Assembly: GCA_963708245.1 (NCBI GenBank)
Contig: OY970201.1
Span: 7,130,001-7,194,000 of the forward strand
Origin: CAVYXK01 sp963708245
GTDB taxonomy: Bacteria > Pseudomonadota > Alphaproteobacteria > Acetobacterales > Acetobacteraceae
Direction: 5' to 3'
DNA length: 64,000 nucleotides
Part shown: positions 17,208-26,119 of the stretch, piece after piece
Layout: each line of letters begins with the position of its first letter
How positions within the stretch are numbered: the first letter of the stretch is position 1
The notes under the pieces: generated by a model
The model's input: the letters and a program-made list of their open reading frames with translations, nothing else
Databases searched by the model: none
What the model was told of the DNA's origin: nothing
Made by a program: the position numbers and the translations under genes

Positions 17208-18496
17208 GTCCGCCGGAATGGGCGAAGCAGGCGCTCGGCGTTGGCTTGTGCCTCGGCCAGTGCCGACTTCGGCGTTTTCGTACCGGCGAGCGCGGCCTGC
17301 AAGGCGTTGTTCAGCGGCAAGGTCACCTGCTGGTTGTCGTGTGTCGAGAGCTCCGGCACAGCATAGGGAAGCTGGTCGCGCGCTACCGCGGCCTGCGGGA
17401 AGCCGGCGACGTACTGCTTCATCTTCGGGGTCTCCCACGCATCCGGACGCGTCGCGACGTAGCCCGTGTCCATGCCCCATTGCGCGGCGCGCTCGGGCGA
17501 GGTCACCCATTTGATGAACAGCAGCGAGGCCCGACGCTCGGCTTGCGTCGCGGTGCTGAAGATGTGGAAGTTGGCGCCGCCGGTGGGGGTGCCGCGCTGC
17601 TGGTCCTTGGGCAGCATGGCGACGCCGAACGGGAATTTGGCGTTGTTGCGAACGAAAGTTAGATTGCCTGTGGTGGTCCACATCATCGCAGTACGGCCGG
17701 CGACGAAATCATTGGGCGTCGTGCCCCAGTCGAGCACGCCCGGCGCCTGCACGCCCTCTTTGCCAAGCGCCACCCAGTAATTCAGTGCTTCTATCGCGCC
17801 GCGCGAATCGAAATAGGTCTGGTTGCCGGCCTTGTTCATCAGTTGCTGGCCGGCTTCCGCGGCGAGGGCCTGATAGAGCCAGTAAACGCCGCTAGTGGCC
17901 GGGATCTGCACCCCCCAGCGGCTGACGGTGTCGCCAGACTTGGTCACCAACTTGTGGCCCATAGCGGTCTGCTCGGCCCAGGTCGCCGGGGGCGTTTCGG
18001 GATCAAGCCCGGCTTCCTTGAACGCGTCCTTGTTCCAGTAGAGCACCGCGGTCGAGCGCTGGAACGGTACGCTCCAGACATGCCCATCGACGGTACCGTT
18101 CGCCATGAAAGCAGGGAAGAATCCGTCGAGCCAGGCCTTGTCCTCGGCCGAGTTTGCCAGCTCGTCGATCGGCACGATGGCATCAAGGTCGATCAGGCTG
18201 AATACCTGGATCGCGCCGAGCATTGCCAGGGGCGGCGCGTGACCGCCCTTAAACGCTGTGATCGCCTTGGCGATCGTGTCGTCGTAGGTGCCGGCATAAA
18301 CGGGCTTGATGTGGATATCGGGATGCAGTGCCTCGAAATCGCGAGCGTAGCCATCGATGATCTTGGTGATCGGTCCCGCCACCGCAATCGGGAAGAAGAA
18401 CTGGATTTCGAGCGGCGCGTTCTGCGCCCGAACGATCGCCGGTACGGCCAGCGCGGCAACGCCGGCTATGGCAGAGCGGCGGGTGATGGTCGGCAT
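17204..18496 (-). CDS. ugpB: Carbohydrate/glycerol-phosphate ABC transporter binding protein (UgpB type)
   Basis: A 430-residue periplasmic family-1 solute-binding protein. The signal is Tat-like (TRRSAIAGVAALAVPAIVRAQ). Family blocks include FFPIAVAGPITKIIDGYARDFEALHP, WSVPFQRSTAVLYWNKDAFKEAGLDP, AMMWTTTGN and WVTSPERAAQWGMDTGYVATRP, matching UgpB more closely than maltose binders. The ATG has GAGGAGG upstream. It lies between the ATPase and permease genes. The sn-glycerol-3-phosphate assignment is by resemblance; other polyol phosphates or sugars are possible. Confidence 0.85.
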   Translation of the reverse strand: MPTITRRSAIAGVAALAVPAIVRAQNAPLEIQFFFPIAVAGPITKIIDGYARDFEALHPDIHIKPVYAGTYDDTIAKAITAFKGGHAPPLAMLGAIQVFSLIDLDAIVPIDELANSAEDKAWLDGFFPAFMANGTVDGHVWSVPFQRSTAVLYWNKDAFKEAGLDPETPPATWAEQTAMGHKLVTKSGDTVSRWGVQIPATSGVYWLYQALAAEAGQQLMNKAGNQTYFDSRGAIEALNYWVALGKEGVQAPGVLDWGTTPNDFVAGRTAMMWTTTGNLTFVRNNAKFPFGVAMLPKDQQRGTPTGGANFHIFSTATQAERRASLLFIKWVTSPERAAQWGMDTGYVATRPDAWETPKMKQYVAGFPQAAVARDQLPYAVPELSTHDNQQVTLPLNNALQAALAGTKTPKSALAEAQANAERLLRPFRRT

Positions 18497-18521
18497 TTGG
18501 TTTCCTCCTCGGAAGCGAATG

Positions 18522-19634
18522 TCAGGCAAGGACCGGTTCGCGGGCGAGCCGCGCACCCGTTGTGGCGTCGAACAGATGCACCGAGGCAGGCGGAAACGCC
18601 AACCGGATGATCTCGCCGGGGACGGCGTCGTGGCGGCCGGGGAGCCGCGCCTGCAGACGATGCGTAGTAGGAACGACACGGCCGGTGAGCACCGTATCGG
18701 CGCCGAGATATTCGCTGTGCTCCACCGCGAGCATCAGCACCGGGTCGAAGGTGCCGGTCCTGCCAACCGCCAGCGCCTCCGGACGTAGGCCGGCGATCAG
18801 CTCCGCCTGGCCGGCCGGCGCGAGCACGGGGTCCTCGGTACCGGCGATCACCATGCCCCGGTTGCTACGCGCGAGTGGCAGGAGGTTCATCGGCGGCGAA
18901 CCGATGAACCCAGCAACATAAGTGGTGGCCGGCCGGTCATAGACTTCGGCCGGCGCCCCCGCCTGCTCCCGGCGGCCGGCGCGCAGCAGCACGACCTGGT
19001 CGGCCATGCTCATCGCCTCGGTCTGGTCGTGGGTGACATAGATCATGGTCAGGCCGAGGCGGCGCTGCAGGGCAACGATCTCCCGTCGCATCTCGGCGCG
19101 GAGCTGGGCATCGAGGTTCGACAGCGGTTCGTCCATCAGGCAGACGGGCGCCTGCGCTACGATGGCGCGGCCGAGGGCGACGCGCTGCTGCTGGCCGCCG
19201 GAGATCTGGCTTGGCTTGCGCGACAAGAGCGGACGGATGCCGAGCAGATCGACCGCATGCGCAAGCCGGCGGTCGCGCTCGGCGCGTGGCACGCCGCGGG
19301 CCTTGAGGCCGAACAGGATGTTCTCCGCCACGCTTAGATGCGGGAACAGTGCGTAGGACTGGAAGACCATCGCGACGCCGCGGGCGGACGGCGGCAGCGG
19401 GGTCACGTCCCGCTCACCGATGCGGATGCGTCCGGCGGAGGGTTGTTCGAGACCGGCGATCAATCGCAGGCAGGTGGTCTTGCCGCAGCCCGACCCGCCG
19501 AGCAGCACGGTGAAGCGCCCGCCGGGGACGGTGATGCTGAGGTCGTCCAGCACGGCCGTCTGTCCGAATGACTTCGTCAGACGTTCGACGTCCAGCACCG
19601 GGCCGGACGGGGCGGAAGCGCGGGAGTCCAGCAT
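18522..19634 (-). CDS. ugpC: Carbohydrate/glycerol-phosphate ABC transporter ATPase (UgpC type)
   Basis: A 370-residue cytoplasmic ATPase of the MalK/UgpC group: Walker A GGSGCGKTT, Q-loop VFQSYALFPHLSV, signature ISGGQQQR, Walker B CLMDEPLSNLDAQLR, H-loop THD. The C-terminal MOBE-type domain contains AGLRPEAL and VEHSEYLGADTVLTGRV. It is the first gene of the leftward operon C-B-A-E-SnoaL, with 25 bases to the binding-protein gene. No operator was recognised in front of it. Confidence 0.92.
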   Translation of the reverse strand: MLDSRASAPSGPVLDVERLTKSFGQTAVLDDLSITVPGGRFTVLLGGSGCGKTTCLRLIAGLEQPSAGRIRIGERDVTPLPPSARGVAMVFQSYALFPHLSVAENILFGLKARGVPRAERDRRLAHAVDLLGIRPLLSRKPSQISGGQQQRVALGRAIVAQAPVCLMDEPLSNLDAQLRAEMRREIVALQRRLGLTMIYVTHDQTEAMSMADQVVLLRAGRREQAGAPAEVYDRPATTYVAGFIGSPPMNLLPLARSNRGMVIAGTEDPVLAPAGQAELIAGLRPEALAVGRTGTFDPVLMLAVEHSEYLGADTVLTGRVVPTTHRLQARLPGRHDAVPGEIIRLAFPPASVHLFDATTGARLAREPVLA

Positions 19635-19760
19635 GGCGGGGAGAAACCTCAGGGCCGTGCGGCGTGGTGTGAAAGTGCCGTGAACACTACGCCGTCGTGC
19701 CGAGCGGCGCGAGCGGCTTGACCGCGATCGTGGCGGCGTTTAACAGGCCCGGTCCCGGAT

Positions 19761-19835
19761 GGGTGCGTAGCTCAGCGGGAGAGCACCGTCTTCACACGGC
19801 GGGGGTCACAGGTTCAAACCCTGTCGCACCCACCA
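19761..19835 (+). tRNA. tRNA-Val (anticodon CAC)
   Basis: A 75-base cloverleaf including an encoded CCA. The acceptor stem is GGGTGCG/CGCACCC, the D arm GCTC...GAGC, and the anticodon stem CCGTC/GGCGG encloses the loop TTCACAC, giving anticodon CAC. The T arm is ACAGG-TTCAAAC-CCTGT. The anticodon reads the valine codon GUG. It lies between a divergent importer operon and a hypothetical gene. No attachment-site repeat of its 3' end was found nearby. Confidence 0.95.
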
Positions 19836-20088
19836 CCCACGCAGCCGCGATCGCAGCGAAGTCCCCGCAGAACGCCGGTTCGGCGCGCGGCATTATTATG
19901 CTATTGCAATTCGTGTCGCTGCATGAGACCGTGCGGATAGCGAATAAAAAAGCGGAGCGAAACCGAAGCCGCCCCTGGCATGAAGCGGTCAACCCGAGGG
20001 TGCCGCTTGCTGTGATAGTCATGCCTGCAATGCTATTGGGCGCCAGCCTCCGGCCGTAGCTCGCAACAGCCGAGGAGGGCCGCTATCC

Positions 20089-20745
20089 ATGCGCGACGCA
20101 GGTTTGCCAGATTCGGCTGCCGATATTCGAGTTTCGGAGCTGGTCGCGCGCTCTCGTGCGAACTGCCAAGCGCTCATGGAGCGGCTTCATGAGAGCCAAA
20201 AGCTGGTACAAGAAACTCGTCGTATTCTTACCGACGAGCGGTCGAGGCGCCAGTCCAGAGGTAGGGCGGCACGTCGCGAGCCGCCATCCCACGACGCGAG
20301 CGAGTCGACCATCTGTCGGGAGCTGCGAGCAGCGGGCACCGACGATGCTGAGTTGCTGAAGGCGTGCGATGAATTTCATGCCGCGGAGCGCGAACAGGAG
20401 CGCATCAATCGCGAGGGAGAGGAGTGCGCGGAGCGTACCTATCAAGCGATCGAGCGATGGGACTTCGCGCTCGAAGCGCTCATTCGGACGACCGTCCGTA
20501 CCCCGGAGGGCCTGCGTGCAAAGGCTCGGGTTTTGCTTGTCGTACTCGGCGATTGGGTGATCACCGCCCCCGGTCGCAGCATCGATGAAAGCGCCGGGCA
20601 CGAGCGGCTGGCGTGGTCGCTGGCGTCCGACATTCTCGGCGGGAGGATAGCGGGACCAGCACGTCCCGCCGGCCATCCGGCCATCGAGGCGCTGATTGCG
20701 TCGGTGTCACGTTCCAGGATCACTCCGGGTTCAGCAGAGGATTGA
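20089..20745 (+). CDS. Hypothetical coiled-coil protein
   Basis: A 218-residue protein with no assigned family. It is rich in Arg and Glu. An N-terminal helix (RSRANCQALMERLHESQKLVQETRRIL), a middle charged segment likely to be a coiled coil (ACDEFHAAEREQERINREGEECAERTYQAIERW) and a LRAKARVLLVVLGDW motif are visible. The last resembles the GLRAKAR motif of small hypothetical proteins common in Acetobacteraceae and rhizobia. AGGAGGG precedes the ATG. No signal peptide or membrane span. Function is unknown. Confidence 0.6.
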   Translation: MRDAGLPDSAADIRVSELVARSRANCQALMERLHESQKLVQETRRILTDERSRRQSRGRAARREPPSHDASESTICRELRAAGTDDAELLKACDEFHAAEREQERINREGEECAERTYQAIERWDFALEALIRTTVRTPEGLRAKARVLLVVLGDWVITAPGRSIDESAGHERLAWSLASDILGGRIAGPARPAGHPAIEALIASVSRSRITPGSAED

Positions 20746-20870
20746 CGGGTGGAATGTCCGCTGCCACTTTGGCGGCCGTTCCGCTCACGTTGACCTGAGA
20801 TGCCCCCGGTTTCATATTCCTCATGACCAACGCGCATGCGTTGGCAGGGATGGCAGAAATGGAGGGGGAC

Positions 20871-22133
20871 GTGAAAACACGCCTGCGTATCAATTGCCGA
20901 ATCTGGCCGGTCATGTTGGCGGCCCTGACACTGATGCTGGCGGCGCCGTTCGCCGGCGCGGCGACGGTGGGGCCGGTGACCGATCCGATCGGGGTGATCC
21001 GGATCCCGAAGGGCGCGCCGATCGTGATCGGTGCGTACTGGGTGCTGTCCGGTCCGGACACGGCGCTTGGGCTGGATGAGAAGCGCGGAGCCGAGATCGC
21101 GATCAAGAATATCGGCGGCAAGCTGCTTGGGCACCCCATCGTGCTGGACGCCGAGGACGACACCTGCAACGCCGAGGGCGGGCAGACCGCGGCGACCAAG
21201 CTGGCATCGACGCCGAATATGGTGATCGTGCTAGGGCCCGCCTGCTCTTCTGCGGCGACGCCCGGTGCACCGATCCTCTGGCAGGCGGGTATCGTCAACA
21301 TCGGCACCGCTTGCACCGCGCCGTCGCTGACCGCATCGGATCGCAAGCCGGAGTATGACGGCTTCGTCCGCACCATTTTCAGCGATACCGCACAGGGTGC
21401 CTCCGACGCCGACTACCTGTATAAGGTTGCCGGCTACAAAACCGTGGTCACGGTGCATGACGGCAGCCCTTACGCGCAGCAGCTTGCTACCGTGATGGGC
21501 AACGATTTCGAGAAGCTCGGCGGCAAGGTGCTGTCGCGCGAGGCGGTGGCGCCGACGGACGTGGACATGCACCCGTTGCTGACGCGCATCGCCAGCGAAA
21601 AGCCGGATGCCGTTTACTTCCCGATTTTCACTGCCGCGGCGGCGCAGGTCCTTCGCCAGTCGAAGGAGGTGCCCGGGCTTGAGCACACGGCGTTCTTTGG
21701 CGGCGGATCGCTGCTCTCCTCCGACTTCATCGAGGCGGCCGGGCCCGCTGTGGTCGGATTCCGCATCGGCTACCCGGACCTGTCGCCGGGGGCAATGGGC
21801 AAGGGCTATCCGAATTTCGTCGAGGAGTACAAGAAGGACTATGGTGAGGGGCCGATCTCGGGCTTCCACGCTAACGCTTACGACGCCGCGGACCTGGCTT
21901 TCAAGGCGATCACCAAGGTGGCGAAGACCGATAAGGCGGGCAACCTCTATATCGGCAAGAAGGCACTGCGTGACGCGGTGTTCGCGACCAAGTTCGACGG
22001 CATCAGCGGGCCGATCGCTTGCGACGCGTACGGCGAGTGCTCGCAGTTCCACGGCTCCGTGCTGCAGTTCACCTCCGCGGATCCGAAGACCTTCGGCATC
22101 GGCAAGAACCCGATCAAAGTCTGGCCGAAGTGA
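20871..22133 (+). CDS. Branched-chain amino-acid-type ABC transporter binding protein
   Basis: A 420-residue periplasmic Leu/Ile/Val-binding type I fold protein. It has the signal KTRLRINCRIWPVMLAALTLMLAAPFAGA, then IVIGAYWVLSGPDTALGLDEKRGAEIA, LDAEDDTCNAEGGQTAATKLAS and a Cys pair (SSAATPGAPILWQAGIVNIGTACTAPS). I prefer the GTG at 20871 (GGAGGGG just upstream) because the signal peptide follows at once. ATGs at 20850 and 20823 are alternatives. It has no adjacent permease and may feed the LivHMGF system downstream. It converges with the M20 peptidase gene across a long hairpin. Confidence 0.88.
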   Translation: MKTRLRINCRIWPVMLAALTLMLAAPFAGAATVGPVTDPIGVIRIPKGAPIVIGAYWVLSGPDTALGLDEKRGAEIAIKNIGGKLLGHPIVLDAEDDTCNAEGGQTAATKLASTPNMVIVLGPACSSAATPGAPILWQAGIVNIGTACTAPSLTASDRKPEYDGFVRTIFSDTAQGASDADYLYKVAGYKTVVTVHDGSPYAQQLATVMGNDFEKLGGKVLSREAVAPTDVDMHPLLTRIASEKPDAVYFPIFTAAAAQVLRQSKEVPGLEHTAFFGGGSLLSSDFIEAAGPAVVGFRIGYPDLSPGAMGKGYPNFVEEYKKDYGEGPISGFHANAYDAADLAFKAITKVAKTDKAGNLYIGKKALRDAVFATKFDGISGPIACDAYGECSQFHGSVLQFTSADPKTFGIGKNPIKVWPK

Positions 22134-22149
22134 GCGAGTGACGGCATCC

Positions 22150-22236
22150 GTCATTACGAGCCGAAGGCGAGGCAATCTCATGGGCGGTGGGCAACCGTCG
22201 CGGGAGATTGCCTCGTCGCTTCGTGTCCCCAATGAC
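22150..22236. repeat. Long REP-type palindrome between convergent genes
   Basis: The arms GTCATT...AATGAC enclose GGCGAGGCAATCTC and its complement GAGATTGCCTCGTCGC. This is the GAGGCAATCTC palindrome widespread in alphaproteobacterial intergenic DNA. It could act as a bidirectional transcription terminator or mRNA stabiliser. Confidence 0.75.
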
Positions 22237-22246
22237 TGGTGCGTCG

Positions 22247-23638
22247 TTAGGGCGTTCCGTCTTCGCCCAGGTCCCACCACAGCCCGGCCATCGCCGCTAT
22301 CCCCTCGCGCGCCGGCGCAATCAGCAGATGTTCGTCGGGGCCGTGCTGCTTGCAGCCATTATAGCTGTGCGGGATCCAAACGAGCGGCGTGTGCAGATGA
22401 TCGGCGAACACGTCGCCGGGCAGGCCGCCTGAGGAGTTGGGGATCACCTGCACGCGCCGGCCGAGCGATGCCTGCATGCTGGCGGCCGTGAAGCGCACCC
22501 AGGGATGCGCCGGATCGGTGCGACTCGCCGGCATGCGGATCGTGGGATTCTCGATCCGCACTGTGCCGAAGCCCGCCGCATCCAGGTGGCGGCGGAGCGC
22601 CGGAGCGAACTGGGCCGGGTCGGCATCGACAGTGTAGCGGATCTGGCAATGCGCCCGTGCATTCGGCGCCACGGCATTCACCGGGTTCTGCGGCTGGCCT
22701 GAGACCATGGCGAGCACGATGAAGCTGGTCCAGCCGTAGATTTTCTCGGCCGGTGTCAGTCCGGGCTCGCCCCAACCCGGATCGATCTGCACAGCATCGC
22801 CGCCGCCCTCGACCGGGCATCCGTCCAGGATCTCCCGCATCTGCGGCTCTAGCCCGTTCCGTGGCAGCCAATCACGGACCAGGATGCGGCCGTTGCGGTC
22901 GATAATGGCGCCAATCGCGTGCGCCAGGATCACTCCCGGGTCCGCTGCCAAGCCGCCCCAGTGCCCCGAATGCACCCCGCCCGGCCGGAGATTGACCACC
23001 AGACCGAAATGGAACGTGCCGCGCGTGCCAGTGGCGATGGTCGGAACCTCGGGCGCCACGCGCGGACCGTCGCTGCCGATCAGCACATCGGCGGCAAGTC
23101 GCGTTCGATTTGCTGCGACGAATTCGCGCAACCCCACGGAGCCGCGCTCCTCACAGGTCTCCAGCACCAGCTTGAGATTGAACCCGAGGCGCCCCTTGCG
23201 CTCGGCTAGCACCGCCTGCAGGGCGGTCAGGTTGAGTGCATGCTGGCCCTTGTTGTCGGCGGTACCGCGGCCGTACCAGCGGTCGCCGTCCTCACGGAGA
23301 CGCCAGGGATCGAGGTCGGGGCGCCACTGATCCTCCAGCCCGCGCACGGTGTCACCATGGCCATAGGTCAGGATGGTCGGGCGCGATGGGCCTTCCATGC
23401 GTTCGGCGGTCAGGATCGGGCCAAAACCTTCCTGGGGGTTTGGATAGATCGCGACGGCGAAGCCCATCTGTTCGAGCCAAGGGAGTATGCCATCTTCCAG
23501 GTAACGGCGCACGTCCGGCTGATGGTTCGGGTCCTGCGAGGTGCTGGGAATCGCAACCAACGCCGCGAGCCGATCACGGAAGCCGCCGTTATCGAAGGCG
23601 CCAAGCGCTCGCGCGACCGCCCCTTCCCGTGTGCCCAT
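22247..23638 (-). CDS. M20 family dipeptidase/deacylase
   Basis: A 463-residue cytoplasmic di-metal hydrolase of the M20 family (dipeptidase/CPG2 branch). Metal motifs are complete: LTYGHGDTV, YGRGTADNKGQH, ETCEERGSVGLREF and the C-terminal GPDEHLLI. SGGLPGDVFADHL and CQIRYTVDADP belong to the lid domain. The ATG has AGGAGATC upstream. It is divergent from the second branched-chain binding-protein gene and convergent with the first, which suggests hydrolysis of imported peptides or N-acyl amino acids. The substrate is unproven. Confidence 0.85.
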   Translation of the reverse strand: MGTREGAVARALGAFDNGGFRDRLAALVAIPSTSQDPNHQPDVRRYLEDGILPWLEQMGFAVAIYPNPQEGFGPILTAERMEGPSRPTILTYGHGDTVRGLEDQWRPDLDPWRLREDGDRWYGRGTADNKGQHALNLTALQAVLAERKGRLGFNLKLVLETCEERGSVGLREFVAANRTRLAADVLIGSDGPRVAPEVPTIATGTRGTFHFGLVVNLRPGGVHSGHWGGLAADPGVILAHAIGAIIDRNGRILVRDWLPRNGLEPQMREILDGCPVEGGGDAVQIDPGWGEPGLTPAEKIYGWTSFIVLAMVSGQPQNPVNAVAPNARAHCQIRYTVDADPAQFAPALRRHLDAAGFGTVRIENPTIRMPASRTDPAHPWVRFTAASMQASLGRRVQVIPNSSGGLPGDVFADHLHTPLVWIPHSYNGCKQHGPDEHLLIAPAREGIAAMAGLWWDLGEDGTP

Positions 23639-23835
23639 GCCGATCTCCTGTACCGACCGTGCAGGCTGGCTGGTTCCCTGTCCTGGTTCAAGACGCCGGG
23701 AACGACTGCTTCACACGCCTGGCGTGAATTGACGGGCGGTCGGTCCGATCGCAAAATGCACCTGCGTCTTCCGTTTTGAACAAACATCAAATGGCGGGCG
23801 ACGATAGACATTCAACCAAGCTTGGGAGACGTCTG

Positions 23836-25077
23836 ATGGATTCCTCTGCTACGTGCCGAACTGCGTTGTGCACCGCGGCCCTTGTCGCGACCCTTGCAGC
23901 AGGCTCCGCCGGCGCCGACGAACCGATCAAGATCGGGGTGGTGAGCGAATTCTCCGCCGTGGTCGGCGAGCCGATTGCCCGCGGCGCCGAGCTGGCCGCC
24001 GATGCGATCAATGCGCAGGGCGGGATCAATGGCAGGAAGGTCGAGATCATTGCCTACGATGATCATTCCTCGGCAGCCGACGGGGTGCGCGCGTTCCAGC
24101 GCCTGGCGGAGCAGGACCACGTGGCCGCTGTCGTCACCACTTTCATCAGCGAGGTGGCGCTGGCGATCGAGCCTTGGGCGGCGCGGCTGCACATGCCGAC
24201 GCTGACGCCGGCCGCGGCCAGCAATCTGATCAGCAAGCAGGTGCACGACAAATACGACCAGTACAAATACATGTTTGAAGGCTGGCTCCCTTCGCCTATC
24301 CTTGCTCAGTCGGTCTGCAACTCGTCGAAGGATCTGCTGGTCGATGGGCTGCACATGAAGACCGCGGCTATCGTCAGCGAGGACGCGGACTGGACCACCC
24401 CGCTCGACGCCGGGTACGAGCAATGCCTGCCGAAAGTCGGGCTGCGCGTGCTGGATCATATTCGGTTCAACCCGGACACCACCGACTTCACCCCGATCTT
24501 CAACCAAGTCGAGGCCAAGCATCCTGACGTGATGATCATGGGGATCGCGCATGTCGGCGTGCAGCCGACGGTGCAGTGGCACGCGCAGCAGGTGCCGATC
24601 CCGATGGCCGGTATCAGCGCACAGGCAAGCAACGAGACGTTCTGGAAGAGCACCAACGGTGCCACGGAAGGCGTGATCACGCAGACGGGCTCGGCGCCAG
24701 GCATCGCGCTCAGCCCGACCACGCTGGCGGTGCAGAAGGCGTATGTTGACAAGTACCATAATTTCCCGGCCTTCACCGCATTCACTGCCTATGACGGTGT
24801 GATGGCCTTCGCCGATGCGATCAAGCGCGCCGGATCGACCGACCCGGACAAGATCGTGGCCGAGATGGAAAAGACCGACATGCAGGGTTCGGTCGGCCAC
24901 TATGGCTTCTATGGCCGTAACGACGAGTTCACTCACGCGCTGAGATACGGCAAGGACTGGGCGACTGGCATCTTCATCCAGTGGCAGAACGGCAAGCAGG
25001 TCTGCGTCTGGCCGAGCGATAAATGTCCGGCCAAGCTGGTGTTCCCAAGCTTCGTTAAGCTCGCCTCCGGTCAGTGA
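23836..25077 (+). CDS. Branched-chain amino-acid/amide-type ABC transporter binding protein
   Basis: A 413-residue periplasmic type I binding protein. The signal ends near GSAGA-DEP, then IKIGVVSEFSAVVGEPIARGAELAADAINAQGGINGRKVEIIAYDDHSSAADGV, the classic LivJ opening. Later blocks are AAVVTTFISEVALAIEPWAARLHMPTLTP, TPIFNQVEAKHPDVMIMG and YDGVMAFADAIKRAG. The ATG at 23836 with GGGAG upstream puts the signal peptide first. It is followed by livH, livM and livGF, so this is the cognate receptor. The ligand may be a branched-chain amino acid, an amide or an aromatic acid. Confidence 0.88.
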   Translation: MDSSATCRTALCTAALVATLAAGSAGADEPIKIGVVSEFSAVVGEPIARGAELAADAINAQGGINGRKVEIIAYDDHSSAADGVRAFQRLAEQDHVAAVVTTFISEVALAIEPWAARLHMPTLTPAAASNLISKQVHDKYDQYKYMFEGWLPSPILAQSVCNSSKDLLVDGLHMKTAAIVSEDADWTTPLDAGYEQCLPKVGLRVLDHIRFNPDTTDFTPIFNQVEAKHPDVMIMGIAHVGVQPTVQWHAQQVPIPMAGISAQASNETFWKSTNGATEGVITQTGSAPGIALSPTTLAVQKAYVDKYHNFPAFTAFTAYDGVMAFADAIKRAGSTDPDKIVAEMEKTDMQGSVGHYGFYGRNDEFTHALRYGKDWATGIFIQWQNGKQVCVWPSDKCPAKLVFPSFVKLASGQ

Positions 25078-25079
25078 TG

Positions 25080-25244
25080 ATCGGTGACCAGTGATGAGCG
25101 ATCGTCATTCCTGCGCAATCAGGAATCCGTGCCACCGCACGAAAATCAAAGGGGCATATGAATGCCTGCTTGCGCGGGCATGACGAGGGAGGACCCGCGC
25201 TTTCGGCGTCCGGGTATCATCGTGACCGATCACTGATCACCGAT
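25080..25244. repeat. Nested inverted repeats reaching the livH start codon
   Basis: The outer arms 25080-25095 and 25229-25244 are 16 bases each with one mismatch. The inner REP-type arms GTCATTCCTGCG (from 25104) and TGCGCGGGCATGAC (to 25185) lie inside them. The right outer arm covers the livH ATG at 25243. Confidence 0.65.
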
Positions 25245-26118
25245 GCGCGCGCTGCAAATCCTGATCGACGGTTTCGCGATCAGCTCGCTCTATGGGGTCG
25301 GCGCTGTCGGGTTCACGCTGATGTTTGGCGTGTGCGGTGTGCTGAACCTCGCGCATGGCGGCATCATGCTGATTGCCGCGCTGATCGGCTGGTGGGCTGC
25401 CGTCAATCATGGCGCCGGGCCGTATGGCGGCGCCGCAATCGGCGTCGTCGCCGGGCTCGCGGCGTCGTACGTGACGTATTTCGCGGTAGTGCGGCCGCTG
25501 CAGCGCTCGCGCGCCATCCCGAAAGAGGAAGAGGAGATCTTTATCCTGACCGGCACGCTCCTGTGGGGCATCATGATCCAGGTCGGGATGGATTATCTGT
25601 TCAGCGACAATCCGGTGACCTTGCAGCCGATGGTGTCCGGCGTGACCGATATCTTCGGTGTGCGTACGCCGAGAAATGAGGTGCTGATCGCCGTGGTGTG
25701 CTGGGCCACCATCGGCCTGCTTTATCTGCTGGTCAATCGCACGCGTATCGGCAAGCAATTGCTGGCCGCCTCGATCAACCCACGTGGATTGACCCTGCTC
25801 GGATTCGAGCTGTCGCACATCTACCTGGTGGTATGGACGATCTACGGCCTGCTGGCGGGACTTGCCGGCGTGCTGCTGGCATCTTTTTTTGGCGTCAGCT
25901 CGGCCAATGCCGGGGCGCTGACCGCCAGCGCCTTCATCATCGTGATCCTGGGCGGGCTGGGGAGCGTACCAGGCTCGCTGATCGCCGCCTACGTGGTCGG
26001 TTATGCCGAGACGATCACCGCCTATCTGATCGCGCCGACCCTGCGGCCGATCCCGGCGCTGCTGATCCTTGTGCTGGTGCTCTATGTCCGCCCGCAAGGC
26101 CTGCTCGGCCGGCGATGA
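25243..26118 (+). CDS. livH: Branched-chain amino-acid ABC transporter permease LivH
   Basis: A 291-residue inner-membrane permease with about eight hydrophobic spans. The family start MRALQILIDGFAISSLYGVGAVGFTLMFGVCGVLNLAHGG and the ASFFGVSSANAG, AFIIVILGGLGSVPGSLIAA and YVRPQGLLGRR endings identify LivH. No clear Shine-Dalgarno sequence precedes the ATG, and the start lies in an inverted-repeat arm, so expression may depend on RNA structure. Its stop is one base before the livM ATG. Confidence 0.92.
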   Translation: MRALQILIDGFAISSLYGVGAVGFTLMFGVCGVLNLAHGGIMLIAALIGWWAAVNHGAGPYGGAAIGVVAGLAASYVTYFAVVRPLQRSRAIPKEEEEIFILTGTLLWGIMIQVGMDYLFSDNPVTLQPMVSGVTDIFGVRTPRNEVLIAVVCWATIGLLYLLVNRTRIGKQLLAASINPRGLTLLGFELSHIYLVVWTIYGLLAGLAGVLLASFFGVSSANAGALTASAFIIVILGGLGSVPGSLIAAYVVGYAETITAYLIAPTLRPIPALLILVLVLYVRPQGLLGRR

Positions 26119-26119
26119 G

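Noticed and set aside
15429..17681. Single 750-residue protein spanning two permeases
   Set aside because: The first ~158 codons overlap the binding-protein gene in a wrong frame, and the join between permeases is caused by a one-base frameshift. The supported units are the A and E permeases.
19761..20088. Genomic island attachment site at the tRNA-Val
   Set aside because: No integrase is present, and no direct repeat of the tRNA 3' end was found to the right within the window.
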